NCBI GenBank assembly: GCA_037176705.1
Contig: CM073886.1
Coordinates: 127,564,001 to 127,628,000 of the forward strand
From: Molossus alvarezi
Lineage: Eukaryota > Chordata > Mammalia > Chiroptera > Molossidae
DNA length: 64,000 nt
Reading direction: 5' to 3'
A program made the translations under genes and the position numbers. Below, piece after piece: positions 11,719 to 24,013 of this stretch (positions are counted from its first letter, which is position 1; the number at the start of each line of letters is the position of its first letter). The notes under the pieces are model-generated. The model worked only from the letters and a program-made list of their open reading frames with translations, had not been told where the DNA came from and did no database searches.

Positions 11719-14045
11719 GTGGACAAACTCCTCTAAATTCAAGGAATCTTACTAAGCAGTGGCTTAACGAGACAGTGATGCCTTCTGTAGAGATTTGTGA
11801 TTGTTCCCCTCTTTGGAGATGTGTTTGTCATGGTAACATAACCTCCAGTTAGGGAAAAGCCTGCCACCATCCTGGCTTTGGGTGGTGAGACGCAGGTACT
11901 TTTTCTCTTGAAACTCCTTTTGATGTTGTCAAGGTCAAATGTGTCAGTGGGTCTAGGCAGATTGTTTCCTGCCTCTTCCTCCTTTTCCCTTGCTTCAAGA
12001 CAACACCTGTTCAGGTTAGGGGTTGAGTTTATGTTTTGTGGGAGGAGCCAAGATAGCTATTCAGAAGTTGGGTCAAAGAAATCCAGGCTCTTTTGACTCC
12101 TTGCTCTCTCTTCCAAATATGCTTTGTGTTTTCTGGTGTTATTCATCCAGGCTTTCATCCTTTTTCTCTCTTAATTGGGGCATGTAAAGGAGATTTGACA
12201 CACTTCCCTGTACATATTTTCTGTAAAACTACATTATAGTCTGGAGAATGTCAATTTGCTTAAACTTGTGCTAGATATGAGGGAAAAAAATCCACTCGAA
12301 GGTTAAAATCATATGTTTGCATAATTCTATAGTATCCCTCATGATAAAGTTGTGTTTTTTTCTTTCTTCTTTCTCTTGGAATTTCCTTCTTTTGAATTAT
12401 CAGTTACTGTTGAGGTGTTATTAGTCTTAGTTTGTTGCTGTCTTTCTTGGGAGTTCTGTCTTTCACAAGTTATATAAACTCTATAAACATTAAACTAAAT
12501 GGCCGCATCACATTCCAATATACCTTAGTTTACTTAATCTATTATTAGACAAAAGTTTGCTAATAAATTTGCCATTTCAATTAATGTTGTAATAAATATC
12601 TTTGTGAATATGTTTTCTATTGCCTTCCAGATTATTGCTTAGGATTGGTCCCCCAGGTTGAAAATATACACATATTTATAAAGCTTTTGGTAAATAATGC
12701 AAATCAGTTTACCAGGAAGGTTATACCAATTGAGATCTCTACTGGCAGTCTGAAGTCTGTCTGTCTGGTTCGCCTTGGGTAGTATCACTCAATTCATGAG
12801 GGATGGTATCCTGTTTGAGACAGGAAGCTTGTTCAAATGCTTTTCCACCCTCTGCATTTTCTCTTTCAGGTTTTTATATGAAATGAAAAAAAGTTATAAT
12901 CTTCAGAGTACAATAGATTTTAGAAAGCATATTAAATTGTCAGTGATTTCCACCATAAGTCTTCTATTTGTGTTAAGTTGCACAGATGGGGGGAAAAGGA
13001 TCTTAATAGGGATGTCTTTCATGGTTGTCTGCAACAGTGATAGTGGACTAACTCCACCCAGGTTAATGCCTAGGGCTACCGGCTGCCCAACAAGCTCTAG
13101 CCAAATACAGACAAGACAGTTTCATTTGTAACTTCATCAACTCCTGCTGCTGCCCAGAGCATTTCTTAGAAGTTGCTTAAGGGTTTATATTTCCCTGGAG
13201 GGGAGGAATTTACTTTTTATCAATGGTTCATTTAGTAATTCATATTTTTGTTATGTCTACATACATTGTTAATTATAGCTCTTACCAGTGTATCTTTTTA
13301 AGATATACAGTCACGTAGGTGTGCATGGGTGATGAGATGTTTTAAGTGACTTAGGAATCTGTACAACCACACAGCACATGATATTTAATCAAAAGTATAA
13401 ATGAAGCAGAATTTAGAAGTGGTAGTCTTAGTGCTAGGACCGAACAGTACTTATTTTCAGTTGAGCAAAGAAAATTAAACTACTTATAGCAATGCTGTTA
13501 CTCTTCCTGGTGATTTAATCCTACAAATATTTTACAAAATAATATAAATAGAAACATATGTTAAGTGTGGGCAACTGGAACCATGTCACATCCTCTAAGT
13601 AGCCATGAATTGATGGCTAAAAAAAATCTTATATGTTTATAATCTCCAAAAATGGAATTCAAATATAATATATATGCTGTTTAAAGCAAGAAACTGAAAT
13701 CTTTTGGCAATGATAATTTCTCTTTATTGAATCAAATGAGTTTATGTGCATAAAGGGGTATTACGGAGCTATAAATTACTAGACAAATGCTAGTTGTCAC
13801 CATTACAAATGTTTGGTAAGAATTTCCAAGCAGCGAATGAGTATGACTCAGTGAAACAAGCCAGGGAGGAGTGGATTCGGGAGCTAGTGGGACTCACAGG
13901 AACGTTGTCACCCAGGAACTTGAGTACCATACTAAATTGGGGGCAAAAGGAGTTTTTAAAAAAACCCGTTTTTACAAAATCTTGTTAAAAGGTTGAGATA
14001 ATCAATGACTTTAAAAAAATTAATGCAAAAACATATTATGCTTGT
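11719..14045. other. AT-rich unique sequence, no gene seen
   Basis: No recognisable repeat or exon. The 118-codon frame at 12775-13131 lacks any domain I recognise and is probably chance. Confidence 0.45.
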
Positions 14046-14900
14046 GGGTACTTTTGTTTATTGCACAAATAATTGTTGAGCTCCTCTGTGTTAGACCCTG
14101 TTGAAGGTGTTTGGGACACAGCAGTTAATAAAATCAGAAAGACCCTCGCCTGGTCTGTGCTTGCATTCTGCCGAGGAGAGACAGAAAGCGAACAGCACAC
14201 GTGATCCACAAGCCAGCTGTAATGCATACTGGAAGGTACAGGCAGTGGACAGAAGAACATTTAGAGGAAGTAAAGGGGGTTAGGAGCCCTTGTGGGGGAG
14301 GGGAGAGCTGTTAAGTAGAGACTTGGAAGGGCTCGGGCCAGGGTGGCTCAGTGAGTTGGGCATTGCCCTGTGCGCTGAAAGGTTGGCAGCTGGGTGTCCA
14401 GCCAGGGCGCATGCCTGGAGGGTGGGCTCAGTTCCCAGTAGGGAGCGTGCAGGAGGCAGTCGATGGATGTTTTGCTCTCCCGTGGATGTTTCTCTCTCTC
14501 CCTCTCCCTTCCTTTCTCTCAAACAAAAAATAAATCAATGAAAATATTAGAAAAAAGACCTCAGAGCGGTGTGTGGGTTAGTAAGGGGTTATCCGAGGAA
14601 AGAGTATTGAGAACGGGCTAGCTGGAGGGAAGTTTCACGAGGGACCATGCTGGAAAGGGCAGGCAGGTCAGTGCCTGGATGGAGTGATCAGGGCACAGTG
14701 AGGAGCAGGTAGATCCAGAGAGCCGACGGGGCAGGGAGCGCCAGAGGGCCTCGTGAGCTGCAGCCGCGGCTGTGACCTGGGTGAGAGGGTGCCAATGCAC
14801 AGATTTGATCAGAGGGGTGACTTGCATTTTAAAAGGATGTTTCCAGTTTCTGTGTTGAGACACATTGTTCAGCATCAGGTTAAAAATCCAGGCAGCAAGC
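14046..14900. repeat. Ancient L2-like repeat, split by a SINE
   Basis: Left piece (14046-14329): TTGTTGAGCTCCTCTGTGTT, GGACACAGCAGTTAATAAAA and following words match the repeat seen at 5985. Right piece (14558-14900): GGGTGACTTGCATTTTAAAA and TTCTGTGTTGAGACACATTG continue the same consensus. A SINE lies between them. The family is probably L2-related. Confidence 0.55.
14330..14557 (+). mobile_element. VES-type SINE, plain A-tail subtype, diverged
   Basis: A diverged head (GGGCCAGGGTGGCTCAGTGA) is followed by the CATGCCTGGAGGGTGGGCTC and CAGGAGGCAGTCGATGGATG blocks typical of the family, a CT-rich body, and a tail containing AATAAATCAATGAAAAT without the hairpin. Chance frames overlap it on both strands. 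Confidence 0.88.
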
Positions 14901-17700
14901 ATGGTGACTGTGGTAAGTAGTGGCCAGACTCCGAGTATATTTCGAAGGTAGAACCAATGGGACCTGACAGTTCGCAGGGTAGGACGTGTGAGGAGTGGTT
15001 TCCAGATCGCTAGACGGTTCCTTGGACTCCACACTGTTAACTTTGTGCTTGGCGTCGAGGCCTCCTGACATCCCGATGGGTTTGAGTCTTTGTCTCTGGT
15101 CATCCTTGATTTCAAAGACTGTTCGTCTGCTGAGTAGTGATGCACACCACTCTGTATTGCTCGCCTGGTTCCAGACGTCCAGCTCCGTCCTGGGACACCT
15201 CTCGGCCCACCTCTCCATCATGCCCGTTATTTGCCCTGATTCCATCTTTCAGCCATTTTGGCCCAATGTCCTCTGCCTGGAATTTGTTAGCAGCTTCCTC
15301 CTATGGTATACGTGCTAACTATAAATGCAATCATTACTGACTTACCAGGTAAGCCACAATGAAGGGCATGGGCCAAGAGTTATTCAGGATTGTTTTAAAG
15401 AAGCAAGGGAATTTTCATTTGATCAATCTCTGCCTAAACAGGACCCTCTCTGGGTACCACTTAAAGCTGAATAAAGTATCTCTGGAAAATAAATATGTTC
15501 AGGAAGGTTTTCAATATGTATGTCATCCGTTCCCTTATATAGGACTAAAAAAGGCTACTTGGTTATAAAAATGATGATGAGTTAATTTTTTTTAAATAAA
15601 AGGCATTTTGAAATTTGATTGTTTTGGAATTTGGTTAGTAGATAATTGAGATATTTAATTATAAGTAAAATAAAATGAATAAGCTATTGATGAAAAGTAA
15701 TTGCTGTGTAAGAATGTTTTGTCACGTGGAGGGGGAAGTTGTAGGTTCTCTCCAGTCACAGCGTACCACACAATCTCATCTGAACTCCATCTGACCTCAT
15801 CGGGCTTGAAATGGACTATATGGGCAAGCAGCAAAACACCTTCAAATAAACATCTTCTAAAATGCATTTTACCCTTGGATCTGGAAATCTACATAAAATA
15901 CTTTTTTTCCCTGAGTACATCGATAACACGGAGCGAATTCCTTACAGCTGAAAATTATGGTATTTAAAGGTTTCAATATGCCTTTCCAGGTTTCGCGTTG
16001 GCAGCAAGCCAATGCCTGAATGGCTCCATTTTACAAAGCCTTCGCTTTTTTCGGTTTTCTGATTTTTCACATCCAGGCCTTGCTCCCGGAAAATACTTAC
16101 TATATTCTTTAAAGTTCACTTATTTCCTACTACTCTAGATACAAACTTCCCCTCCAAAATATCTCCAAAGAATAAGTGAAAGACATAGCAAATCCCCGAA
16201 AGTCCTGGAGAACCTGCCCATCCTTAAATGTATAAGCACAGACGTTTTGGCTTAGTTCCTTATAAAACTTAAATAAATGTTTACATAAGAATCTTAGTAT
16301 TGTATCATTATTTTCAGATCAACTTCTAAACTGGCTTGTAACAAACATACCTTTTTTGTGTGTGTGGCTTGCTAAGCAATCTTAGTGGTTTAGAGCATCT
16401 GTGTTACATGTAATTTAAATACCTTTGAATTCTCCTTCCATAAACCATTGACTGACCGCATAGTGGGGGACTTCCAAACCCCACTCCTTTGGCTAGTGCT
16501 CCACAGCCTATTGTGTGAACTGGATGTGGCTCAGCTCCCCCGTGGAGGTTTCAGTGGAGAACCACAGGAAAGGCTCAGTGTAAAAGCTCTGAGAATTTTA
16601 GCAGGAAAGGAAGGGAGGTACATTAGTCACACTTCCCCCAAATGCTTTTCTCTGTTGTGTCTCAGAAACGCCTGTCCAGAATCAATGATTTTTACTTTAC
16701 TGTCAGCGCTTGGAAAAGAAACACACACACACACACACACGCCTTTGAGTTTTGTTTCTTAGAGTGCCCAAGAATTTTTATGACTGTGAAAGAACTTGCC
16801 CCTTGTGGTCATTTACAAATTAAATCTATTGCGAAGGATGTGTGTGTGAACCTGCCTGGGGACCATTTATGTAAAAGTTAATAAAGTGTATTTACTGGGC
16901 TTATGGCCTGAAGTAAGCAGTATCAAAGTAACTGGAGAACGTTGAAAAAAGAGGGAAAATAGCATAGTAAAAAGAACTTTGGAAAGAGAGGTCACCTTAA
17001 TATATGGGAAAATTTATGTACCAAATTAGGGGACTGCACACCCAAGAAAACCCGATACTTGTGTGTTGCGTTAGATTTATTTGGTATTTACAGAGTTACC
17101 ACACCCCTGTTAGGTGAATGACCTAAGATCTATACTGATGTGTCTTTGTTTTTATGTCTTTTTTGCTCAGGGAAGCTTTGCTCCTCATATATGCCGATTC
17201 CTGCCCTGTTTTAAAATTTGGCTTCATTTTCCCCTCTTAAAATTTTTTTGAGCTTTTACCTCCCATCCAGCACGTGTTCTATGAGGTGGCAAGCTCTCAT
17301 CCTCTTTCCCAATCATTGCATATTTTGTGTGTGGTTTAGCACATGCTTGTTGGGGCAGAAGGTATCTCTCGATTGTCTTCTGTTTCCTTTATATAACCCA
17401 GAACAATGATCTTCCCAAAGCAGGAATATTTAACTGTGGTGTTGACTGTGCTAGAGAATTCAAGCAGCATGTGATCCCTCGGTGGGGCTCACATCTCTGC
17501 CTCTCCACCCCCTCGCGGCAAGATTTGTGACGTCCTTGGCCCCGTACTACACCACATGCCAACAGTCCCTCAAGACGTGCGGCAGCCCGTTCTGCTCCTA
17601 GAAGTTCTTACTGCCCCAGCGAAGATTCAGTTCCTTGCAGAATAGAACAGTTCGGAACTGCTTATTGGCCGTCTCTGCTGTCCATCTCCCACGTTGAAAT
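14901..17700. other. Unique sequence, no gene seen
   Basis: No exon is evident. Frames up to 121 codons near 14880-15318 overlap on both strands and show no family resemblance. An (AC)n microsatellite lies at 16720-16740. Confidence 0.45.
16720..16740 (+). repeat. (AC)n microsatellite
   Basis: About ten perfect AC units. Confidence 0.98.
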
Positions 17701-17744
17701 GAAATGTCAGGAGTGCGGATGCTGTTTCTTCCTGTCACCGTTGT

Positions 17745-17815
17745 CTTTCCCCCAGAGCTTAGAACAGTGCCTGGCACATAGAAAGGTCTCAGTAATTTAT
17801 AGAACAAGCGTGTTC
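17745..17815 (+). repeat. MIR SINE 3' fragment
   Basis: AGCTTAGAACAGTGCCTGGC followed by ACATAGAAAGG matches the MIR 3' core closely. Confidence 0.8.
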
Positions 17816-19620
17816 ATAGGCCATTTAATTCCAATGGGTTTTAGTAAACTATTTTTGACAAAAACAAATAATTTTAGCAACAACTTACCAAATTGTCTGT
17901 GATGATCCGAGTTAAAACAGCATCCACTAGTTCAACACAGAGATTAGTTCAGATGTTGGCAGAATGTGCCTTTCATTAAATTTTACAACTTAACTTACTC
18001 GGAAACCTTGGAAAAGTCAGAGATTTGTTTTATACCTGATTTCTCTTCCTATGTAGTATGATCATTAGTAACCCTCACCTTTTACCTGTGATGGTGACTG
18101 TTTGGCCAACAGTGCTAATTCTCATCAAGATACCAGGAAGAGAAGCCCTGTGCATGTCATAAAGGAAAACTTGTCATTACCATTTAACAATGTTTAATGT
18201 TACCATCTTTTGCTTTTGAAACAATGGAGGCATCTGGTTTACCCGATTACGTTCTTGAGTAGTAAAGAGGAAAGGTTATAACCAGATGTCTTACAATCAC
18301 TTAGCAGGTATAATATTGATGGTTATCAGTCTTACACATAGGTAACATTTGGCCATTTTTTGGAAACCAGTGTCTCAAATATCTGTAATCTATGCCGAAG
18401 ACTTAAATTAACACGACCCTTTGTCTCCATCACCTCTTTCACTTTGAAGGATAAAAAAGTTTCGTCTGTACTTACTTTTCAAAGATTTATCCGAATAGAA
18501 ATCTTTGGATTTTTCTGAAACAGGGCTCAAAAACGTGTCCAAGGTCAGAATTCATTCAAGATGCATTAGCCTCCTTTTGAACACTCGTTTAATTCCCACC
18601 AGTTGCGCAGTTTTGAGGAGTAGCAGCTCTCTGGGTCTGTTGGTAGCTTGGCAGAGTTATTTCCAGTGTTTTATTGGGCTTACTATTTTGCTGAAGGCTT
18701 AACAGGCTCATTTTCAGATTCTTAATCAAGAACAAGTTTAATGATTGAAGGTAATTATCTCCAGATTAGAAGAGCTTTTAAAATTTTATCAGCATTCCAA
18801 AATGTAACAAATAGCTCTCTGATAATCTAATTAAAATCCGACTTTTGCTGCCAGGCTCTTTTAAGCCAGTTACTCATTCAACCTCTTGTATCAAACCATT
18901 ATCCTTTTAAGCTGTTTCTGACAGTTCGGATGCAGAAGTTGGCCTGTGTTAATAATAGTCATGTTGTCCCCTAGAGGATGCTGATCTGCCATGATCAGGT
19001 CTGCCTTCTTGTTGATTTTGAACGGGCGAGCATCTTAGTTTTCTCTAGTAATTACGGGGCTACTTCTGTTCCTGAAGGAGAGTCCGTTGGCTCTGTTATG
19101 TACCTAAGTGTGCAGACCAGACACAATTATTCCCGGCAGCAAATCAGAGTCAGCTGCTTTGCATCATAATGAAAGGTTTTTCACTTTCCACTAGGTTTGC
19201 ACCTTAAATGGTAATTAAATTTAGGAACCACATTGTAAAGGCATTTGGTCTAGTTTAGACCTATGGAATTTTGATGGATAATTAAACACATGCAGAACAC
19301 CCCATACTGTTCGTGGGATCTGTTTATATAAGCTGGGGGCAAAATCATTTTTTCATAGTTCTGAAAATAATTTGGACTTCTTAAATAAGCCTTATTTACC
19401 CAGTGATGGCCCTTAACCTGTTAGTCACTAGCTGCTGTTTTAGAAGTAACTTAAATCTTGAACTCTCACACTGGGGTTTCTGTGGCATGAAACGAGCAGA
19501 CAGGTATAAAGGAAGGTTAAACGAAGACTCCAGAAGCCCAATTTGTCAGGCAGTCCCTGTTATTTGTTGCTCCCCAGAAAGTTTCTGTTTGGCTTTTCTC
19601 CCCCTTCCCCCTTCCCCAGG
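17816..19620. other. AT-rich sequence, possible conserved non-coding DNA
   Basis: This stretch has no recognisable transposon and no exon-like frame. 18690-18900 and 19195-19300 are dense in homeodomain-like words (TAATGATT, GGTAATTA, TCTAATTAAA, GGATAATTAAA). That texture is often seen in developmental enhancers, but the call is only an impression. Confidence 0.25.
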
Positions 19621-19624
19621 GAGT

Positions 19625-20110
19625 CAGCGGCAGCACTGACGGTGGACGAGGCTGGCCCAGCAGCAGGCGGAGCGCGGGTTCGGACCTCGACCTCCTGTGC
19701 ACAGACTTCCGTGCTTCCAATGATCAGTGTGTGGGAGTTTGCTCAGGAGGCTGGGCGTGTGGTTCCTTTGTTCTTCAGTGTCTATTGTGGTTTATGATTT
19801 AAATGGGATGCAAATGTGGCTCATGGTGCTCGGCGAGATGCGGGGGAGAGGATTGGATTTTACCAGGCAAAGCGCACTTGAGCAGGGAAGGGCCGCGCCG
19901 GAGCAGCATGTTCTGGGGGGGAGGAAGGAACACTCCACCGTGGCTCCGAGGAGGACTGGGGAGTGGCCAGCACGCGCCAGTTCGTTCTGCACCGCGAAGA
20001 TGGCTTCCTTCCCTGTGGTCTGGGAGCGCAGGGCCCAGGGCACCCCTCGGACCCAGTGAAGGAGCCGTTAGGTCGCATTTCCGCGCTGTTGAGGAAAGGG
20101 CATAGAGGAT
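19625..20110. promoter_or_regulatory. Second CpG-rich patch, candidate promoter region
   Basis: CpG is frequent (GGCGGAGCGCGGGTTCGG, GGCCGCGCCGGAG, CACGCGCCAG, CACCGCGAAG, TTTCCGCGCTG) in an AT-rich setting. Open frames on all strands overlap each other, as expected in GC-rich DNA. Two strong splice-donor matches follow at 20247 and 20421. Together these could mark an unannotated promoter and first exon; no TATA box or conserved peptide supports it. Confidence 0.35.
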
Positions 20111-20237
20111 GCAATGTTTTCCCGTTGGGCAGAACTGCATGTCCTGATCCTATCAGACCTAAGAAGTTAGTTTGTCACCATTCAGACCGCTGCAGGATTG
20201 CACTATCCGCATCAGCACCGTTTGATGCCACGTTGCG

Positions 20238-20372
20238 ATGGACTTGGTAAGTGTCGACCAAATGGCCATGATGTATGGGCAACAGATGATGCAGCTGAGC
20301 ATCCTCGATGGGCAGATTCCAGTGGAATCAAATGTGCCAACTCCGAGTCCCTGCAGAGACTTAATGAGGTGA
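20238..20372 (+). other. Small open frame (44 codons), status unknown
   Basis: A 44-codon frame begins MDLVSVDQMAMMYGQQMM and ends CRDLMR before a TGA. It is unusually methionine- and glutamine-rich, and I do not recognise it. A GGTAAGTG splice-donor match at 20247 falls inside it, so it may be an untranslated exon edge or chance. A different frame (20198-20476, 92 codons) also runs through the segment. Confidence 0.15.
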
Positions 20373-20739
20373 ACTCCAATTATTGGAGCATAATTCACTC
20401 AGTCACCCAACAAATCTATGGTGAGTGCTTTGCTGAGACAGAACATAAATATGCATCCAAGTGGCAAAAACATTGAAAATAATTAGCCTACTTTTGATTT
20501 TAAAAGCCGCACGAGCCTGAATAAAAGAACTGGGTTTTAGTCTTGTTATAACTCTTGTAACCCTTGTTTCCACAATGCAGATACATTGTGACTGCTAGTC
20601 TTTGAAAACATATTCAACATATATTTCAAATAGCCAGGCTTCTTTTAACACGTTGTTACATATTTAGGGATTTCATTTTTAAACTGTAAGATGAGGAAAT
20701 TGGATTAGGGTTGGCTCTTGGGGAAATCGTTGGGTTTCA

Positions 20740-20895
20740 GACTCCACTCTTGCCACTTACTCTTTGTGGGCATCTCACACAATTATTTCATTTCTCTAGT
20801 TTACTGTTTGTCAATCTTCAAAATAGCACCTACTTCATAGGGCTATTGTATGCCTGCCAACGCATGTGAACTGCCTAGAATAAGTGACTCTTCTA
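20740..20895 (+). repeat. MIR SINE remnant
   Basis: CTCCACTCTTGCCACTTACT, AAATAGCACCTACTTCATAG and GGGCTATTGTATG follow the MIR consensus in the plus direction. Confidence 0.75.
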
Positions 20896-21945
20896 AGTTC
20901 ATCGTTGGGAGCCTTATCCCAATGCCTTTCTCAATGCTAAGTTGGACTGGTACTGGGACCCAGTGAGTAATTATTACAGTTCCCTACACTCAAAATCTGA
21001 ACCTGTGGCTGTGAAGAATATTCAAACTGTGCAAGGCCTTTAATCATTTGTCAGGGGAGAGAGAATTTAACTTTTGGCTCTTTACTGGTCTAAGGACATC
21101 CGTGTTGGTGCCTTTGGACTCAGCATGCAGCAAGCCAACACCTACCCGATGCTCCACCGGCAGGGAGCAGCTGGAGCAGGCCCAGAGGAAAAGGGAGCGA
21201 GAGCAAGGGCATTCGGCTGCAGCAGAAGGAAACATCTCTCCAGGAAAACGCCAAGGTGGATGTGAGCTCTGGTTTTGAAGGCACCGAGCCCTGAAGGAAA
21301 GGGTCAAGATATTTGACTGTTGTGGATGAAGAGGCGAGGCGAGAAGAGAACAAGAAATCCCTCTGCTGTGGTGACAGGGATGTCAATTGTGGGAGTTGGG
21401 GTGGGGGACGGTGAGTCACTGAGTGAGGCACAGGAACGGGAAGTGCTGAAAGCAAATGTCATTGATTTCCAAGCTTCGCCTCTGGTCCCTTCCTCCCTAG
21501 AGACTTTTCTCAGCTATGAGTCAGGGGAGGGATGTTCCTCTGTGTCCCTAGGACAAAGAAGGGGCCAGGCTGGGGACTTGACTGGGTTCTGTGTGGCCTG
21601 TGCCAGCATCTGTGGTCAGCACACCGGGCTCTCTGCAGGTGGATGAGCAGGCAGGGGAGCGCAAAACAGATGTCACCTGTCTGTCTGGCTTCTACATCTG
21701 AGTCTGCTGCCTCACCTGTGTTCAAAAGGCAGCCGTTTATCCAGTTTTAATAAAAAGATTCTCTCATACCAACCCCTGATTAGTTTCAGGAGAACTTGAT
21801 AATGGTTTGTAGGGAGGGAGGGAGGGAGGAGGGGAGGGAGGGAGTACAAGGTTGGCGGTGGAGCTGAGAGGGTATGTCTGTGTGGTTGCTCACAAGAAGG
21901 AATCATAGAGCAATACACAGGCTCTCAATGTATAACCAGTGTTCT
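20896..21945. other. Unique sequence with a GGGA-rich tract
   Basis: No exon is recognised. Overlapping frames near 21044-21750 are chance in moderately GC-rich DNA. A purine-rich GGGA/GGA tract lies at 21810-21846. Confidence 0.45.
21810..21846 (+). repeat. (GGGA)n simple repeat
   Basis: Imperfect tandem AGGG/GGGA units. Confidence 0.95.
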
Positions 21946-21946
21946 C

Positions 21947-22272
21947 CAGGGAAATGGAGCCAATAGGAGGGACATTTCAGCCTGGGTGGAAGGCCTGAGA
22001 ACCAGGGGACCGATGAGCTAAATCCTAATCTAAGGGCAGGGAAGATGAGATGAGATGTCCCAGCTCAATCAGTGATGCAGGAAAAGGGAAAAGTCTGTTT
22101 TTTCTCCACCTTTTGACTCTATTCAGGCTCTTAAGGGATTGGCTGGTGCCCAACCACATTGGGGAGGGCAGTCTACCAATCCATTGATTCAGTTTCATCC
22201 AGAAACTCCCTAAAACAGTTTAATCTGGGCACCTGTGGATTACTCATGTTGATACATAAAATTAACCATCAC
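21947..22272. repeat. Ancient interspersed repeat, family not named
   Basis: TTCTCCAGGGAAATGGAGCC at the left and ACATAAAATTAACCATCACA at the right are boundaries I recognise from a common old mammalian retroelement. I cannot assign the family safely. Confidence 0.45.
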
Positions 22273-23200
22273 ACTCACCATCTTAACTGGTTCTTTATTT
22301 CATGTGTTTCCTCTCTATTCTTCTTCTTTCTCACGTAGAATATACATTTATCTTCTAGAATTATGTATAGTTGTTTATCAGCTATCTTTTGATATTTAAA
22401 AAAATAATAGCTACCAAATAAATTTTGAAATTATTGGTGAGTCATTGTTTCTACAAAATAACCATTTGTCTCTCATAAAGGCAAAGATTATTTTTAAGCA
22501 ACTTTTTTCATCTATTTACCCTTATAAAAAGACAGGGAGTTGTTTTGTGTTTTGTTTTTTAAACATACATATTACAAAGGACATATTCCAGATTAGTGAA
22601 TACTTGGTTGTAATCATTAGTTAAATCCAAATCTTATAAAATCTACATTAAGCATATGCCGAATGATAAAAATGACATGATTGTTGATTTCCTGATGGTG
22701 TTTTCTTGAAAATGTTCTATAATTAAATGCTAGTATGAAAGAAATGTGTTTGTTTGCTAAAGGAAAAGATAATAATGGGATAGTCATTTCCTGCCTAATG
22801 CTTATTGTAATGACTTTTAAATGGGGACCTCCAACTTGTGTGTTACTGACTATATATTTTGGAACTGGTAACTGAAAAGCAATAGGCATTGGTCAAGGAC
22901 ACCAAAACCACAGAGATGAGCTATGATAAAAACCAGAGTCCCTGGAATGCAACCAGAGAGAGAAGACATGAGCAACAGTTTCATAAACAAATGTTCCCAG
23001 AGATGATACTGTTAAACTGTTTCTACAGGGAAAGCTGATAACTTAAGGAATACAACTCATTTTTCCTAATTTTGTGTGTGTGTTTTCTTCTCATTAGGAG
23101 ATTATCTTTCGATTATAAAAGAAGCTTACACTGATTTTATTGCATTTAGGATAGTTTGAGGGCTTTAAAGGAAAAATCGAAGCTTATAGTCATTTCAGTG
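22273..23200. other. AT-rich unique sequence
   Basis: Nothing recognisable. The 90-codon minus frame at 22617-22889 shows no domain. Confidence 0.45.
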
Positions 23201-23560
23201 TCTGTATTAGTTTTTGCTGTGTATCTTACCAAACCCAAAACCTAATGGCAAAAGACCCCTCGTGATTTTACTTAGTCAATAATCTGAGGGCCGGCAGGCT
23301 GAATTTCTGCTCCAGGTTGAAGTGGTCAGCTGGCAGTGTGGATGGTGACTGGCTCTTGCGTGGCTTCAGTGACATGTCTGGTGGTTGGCTGGCTGGTCCA
23401 GGGGGCCTCAGCTGCGATGGACTGTCTCTCTTTTAATGGCCTCCCACTTTCCTGTAGGCTGTCCCAGGTTCCTTCACGTGGTGTCTGAGGGCTCCAGAAA
23501 GCAGCCTGAGGGCCAGCTCCCACACTGAGCCCTTGCTAAGCCTTTCTTGCCTCATGTTAA
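23200..23560. repeat. Probable ancient retroelement remnant
   Basis: GTCTGTATTAGTTTTTGCTG, then AAACCTAATGGCAAAA and a GC-richer interior, resemble an old mammalian interspersed repeat. Family not assigned. Confidence 0.35.
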
Positions 23561-23738
23561 CTAATGCCCAGTTGGCCAAGCTGGGTCAGATGGGTGGGTA
23601 CGCCTCAGGCATGGGCAATGGGAAAGGCACTGTTGTAGACATTATTACAAGCATCTTAAAAAGCGATTCGGACCATAATTCATATTCAACTTTATGTCTT
23701 GCATTTTTTACATACAAAAGTGACCATGTAAGGACCTA

Positions 23739-24004
23739 TTTATTTATTTATTTAGTTTTATTTTTTATCCTCACCCAAGGATATTTTTACATTAATCTTC
23801 AAATAGAGCTGGAGGGAGGGAGGGAGGAAGGAAGAGAGAGAGAGAAACATTGTAAGAGAGACGCATCGACTGGTTGCCACCTGCACAATCCCAACCGGGG
23901 CCGGGTATGAACTGCCACCTTGGCATATGCCCTTGGGGGGAATCGAACCCAAGGCTATTTGGTTGGCGGGCAACACTCTTACTGCTGAGCCACACTGGCC
24001 AGGG
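23739..24004 (-). mobile_element. VES-type SINE, hairpin-tailed
   Basis: The minus-strand copy is complete. Its head is CCTGGCCAGTGTGGCTCAGC at 24002 and its tail is ATCCTT-GGGT-GAGGAT near 23768-23783, with one wobble pair. It ends in a (TAAA)n-like tail at 23739-23757. AAGGACCTA is repeated at 23730-23738 and 24005-24013. Confidence 0.95.
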
Positions 24005-24013
24005 AAGGACCTA

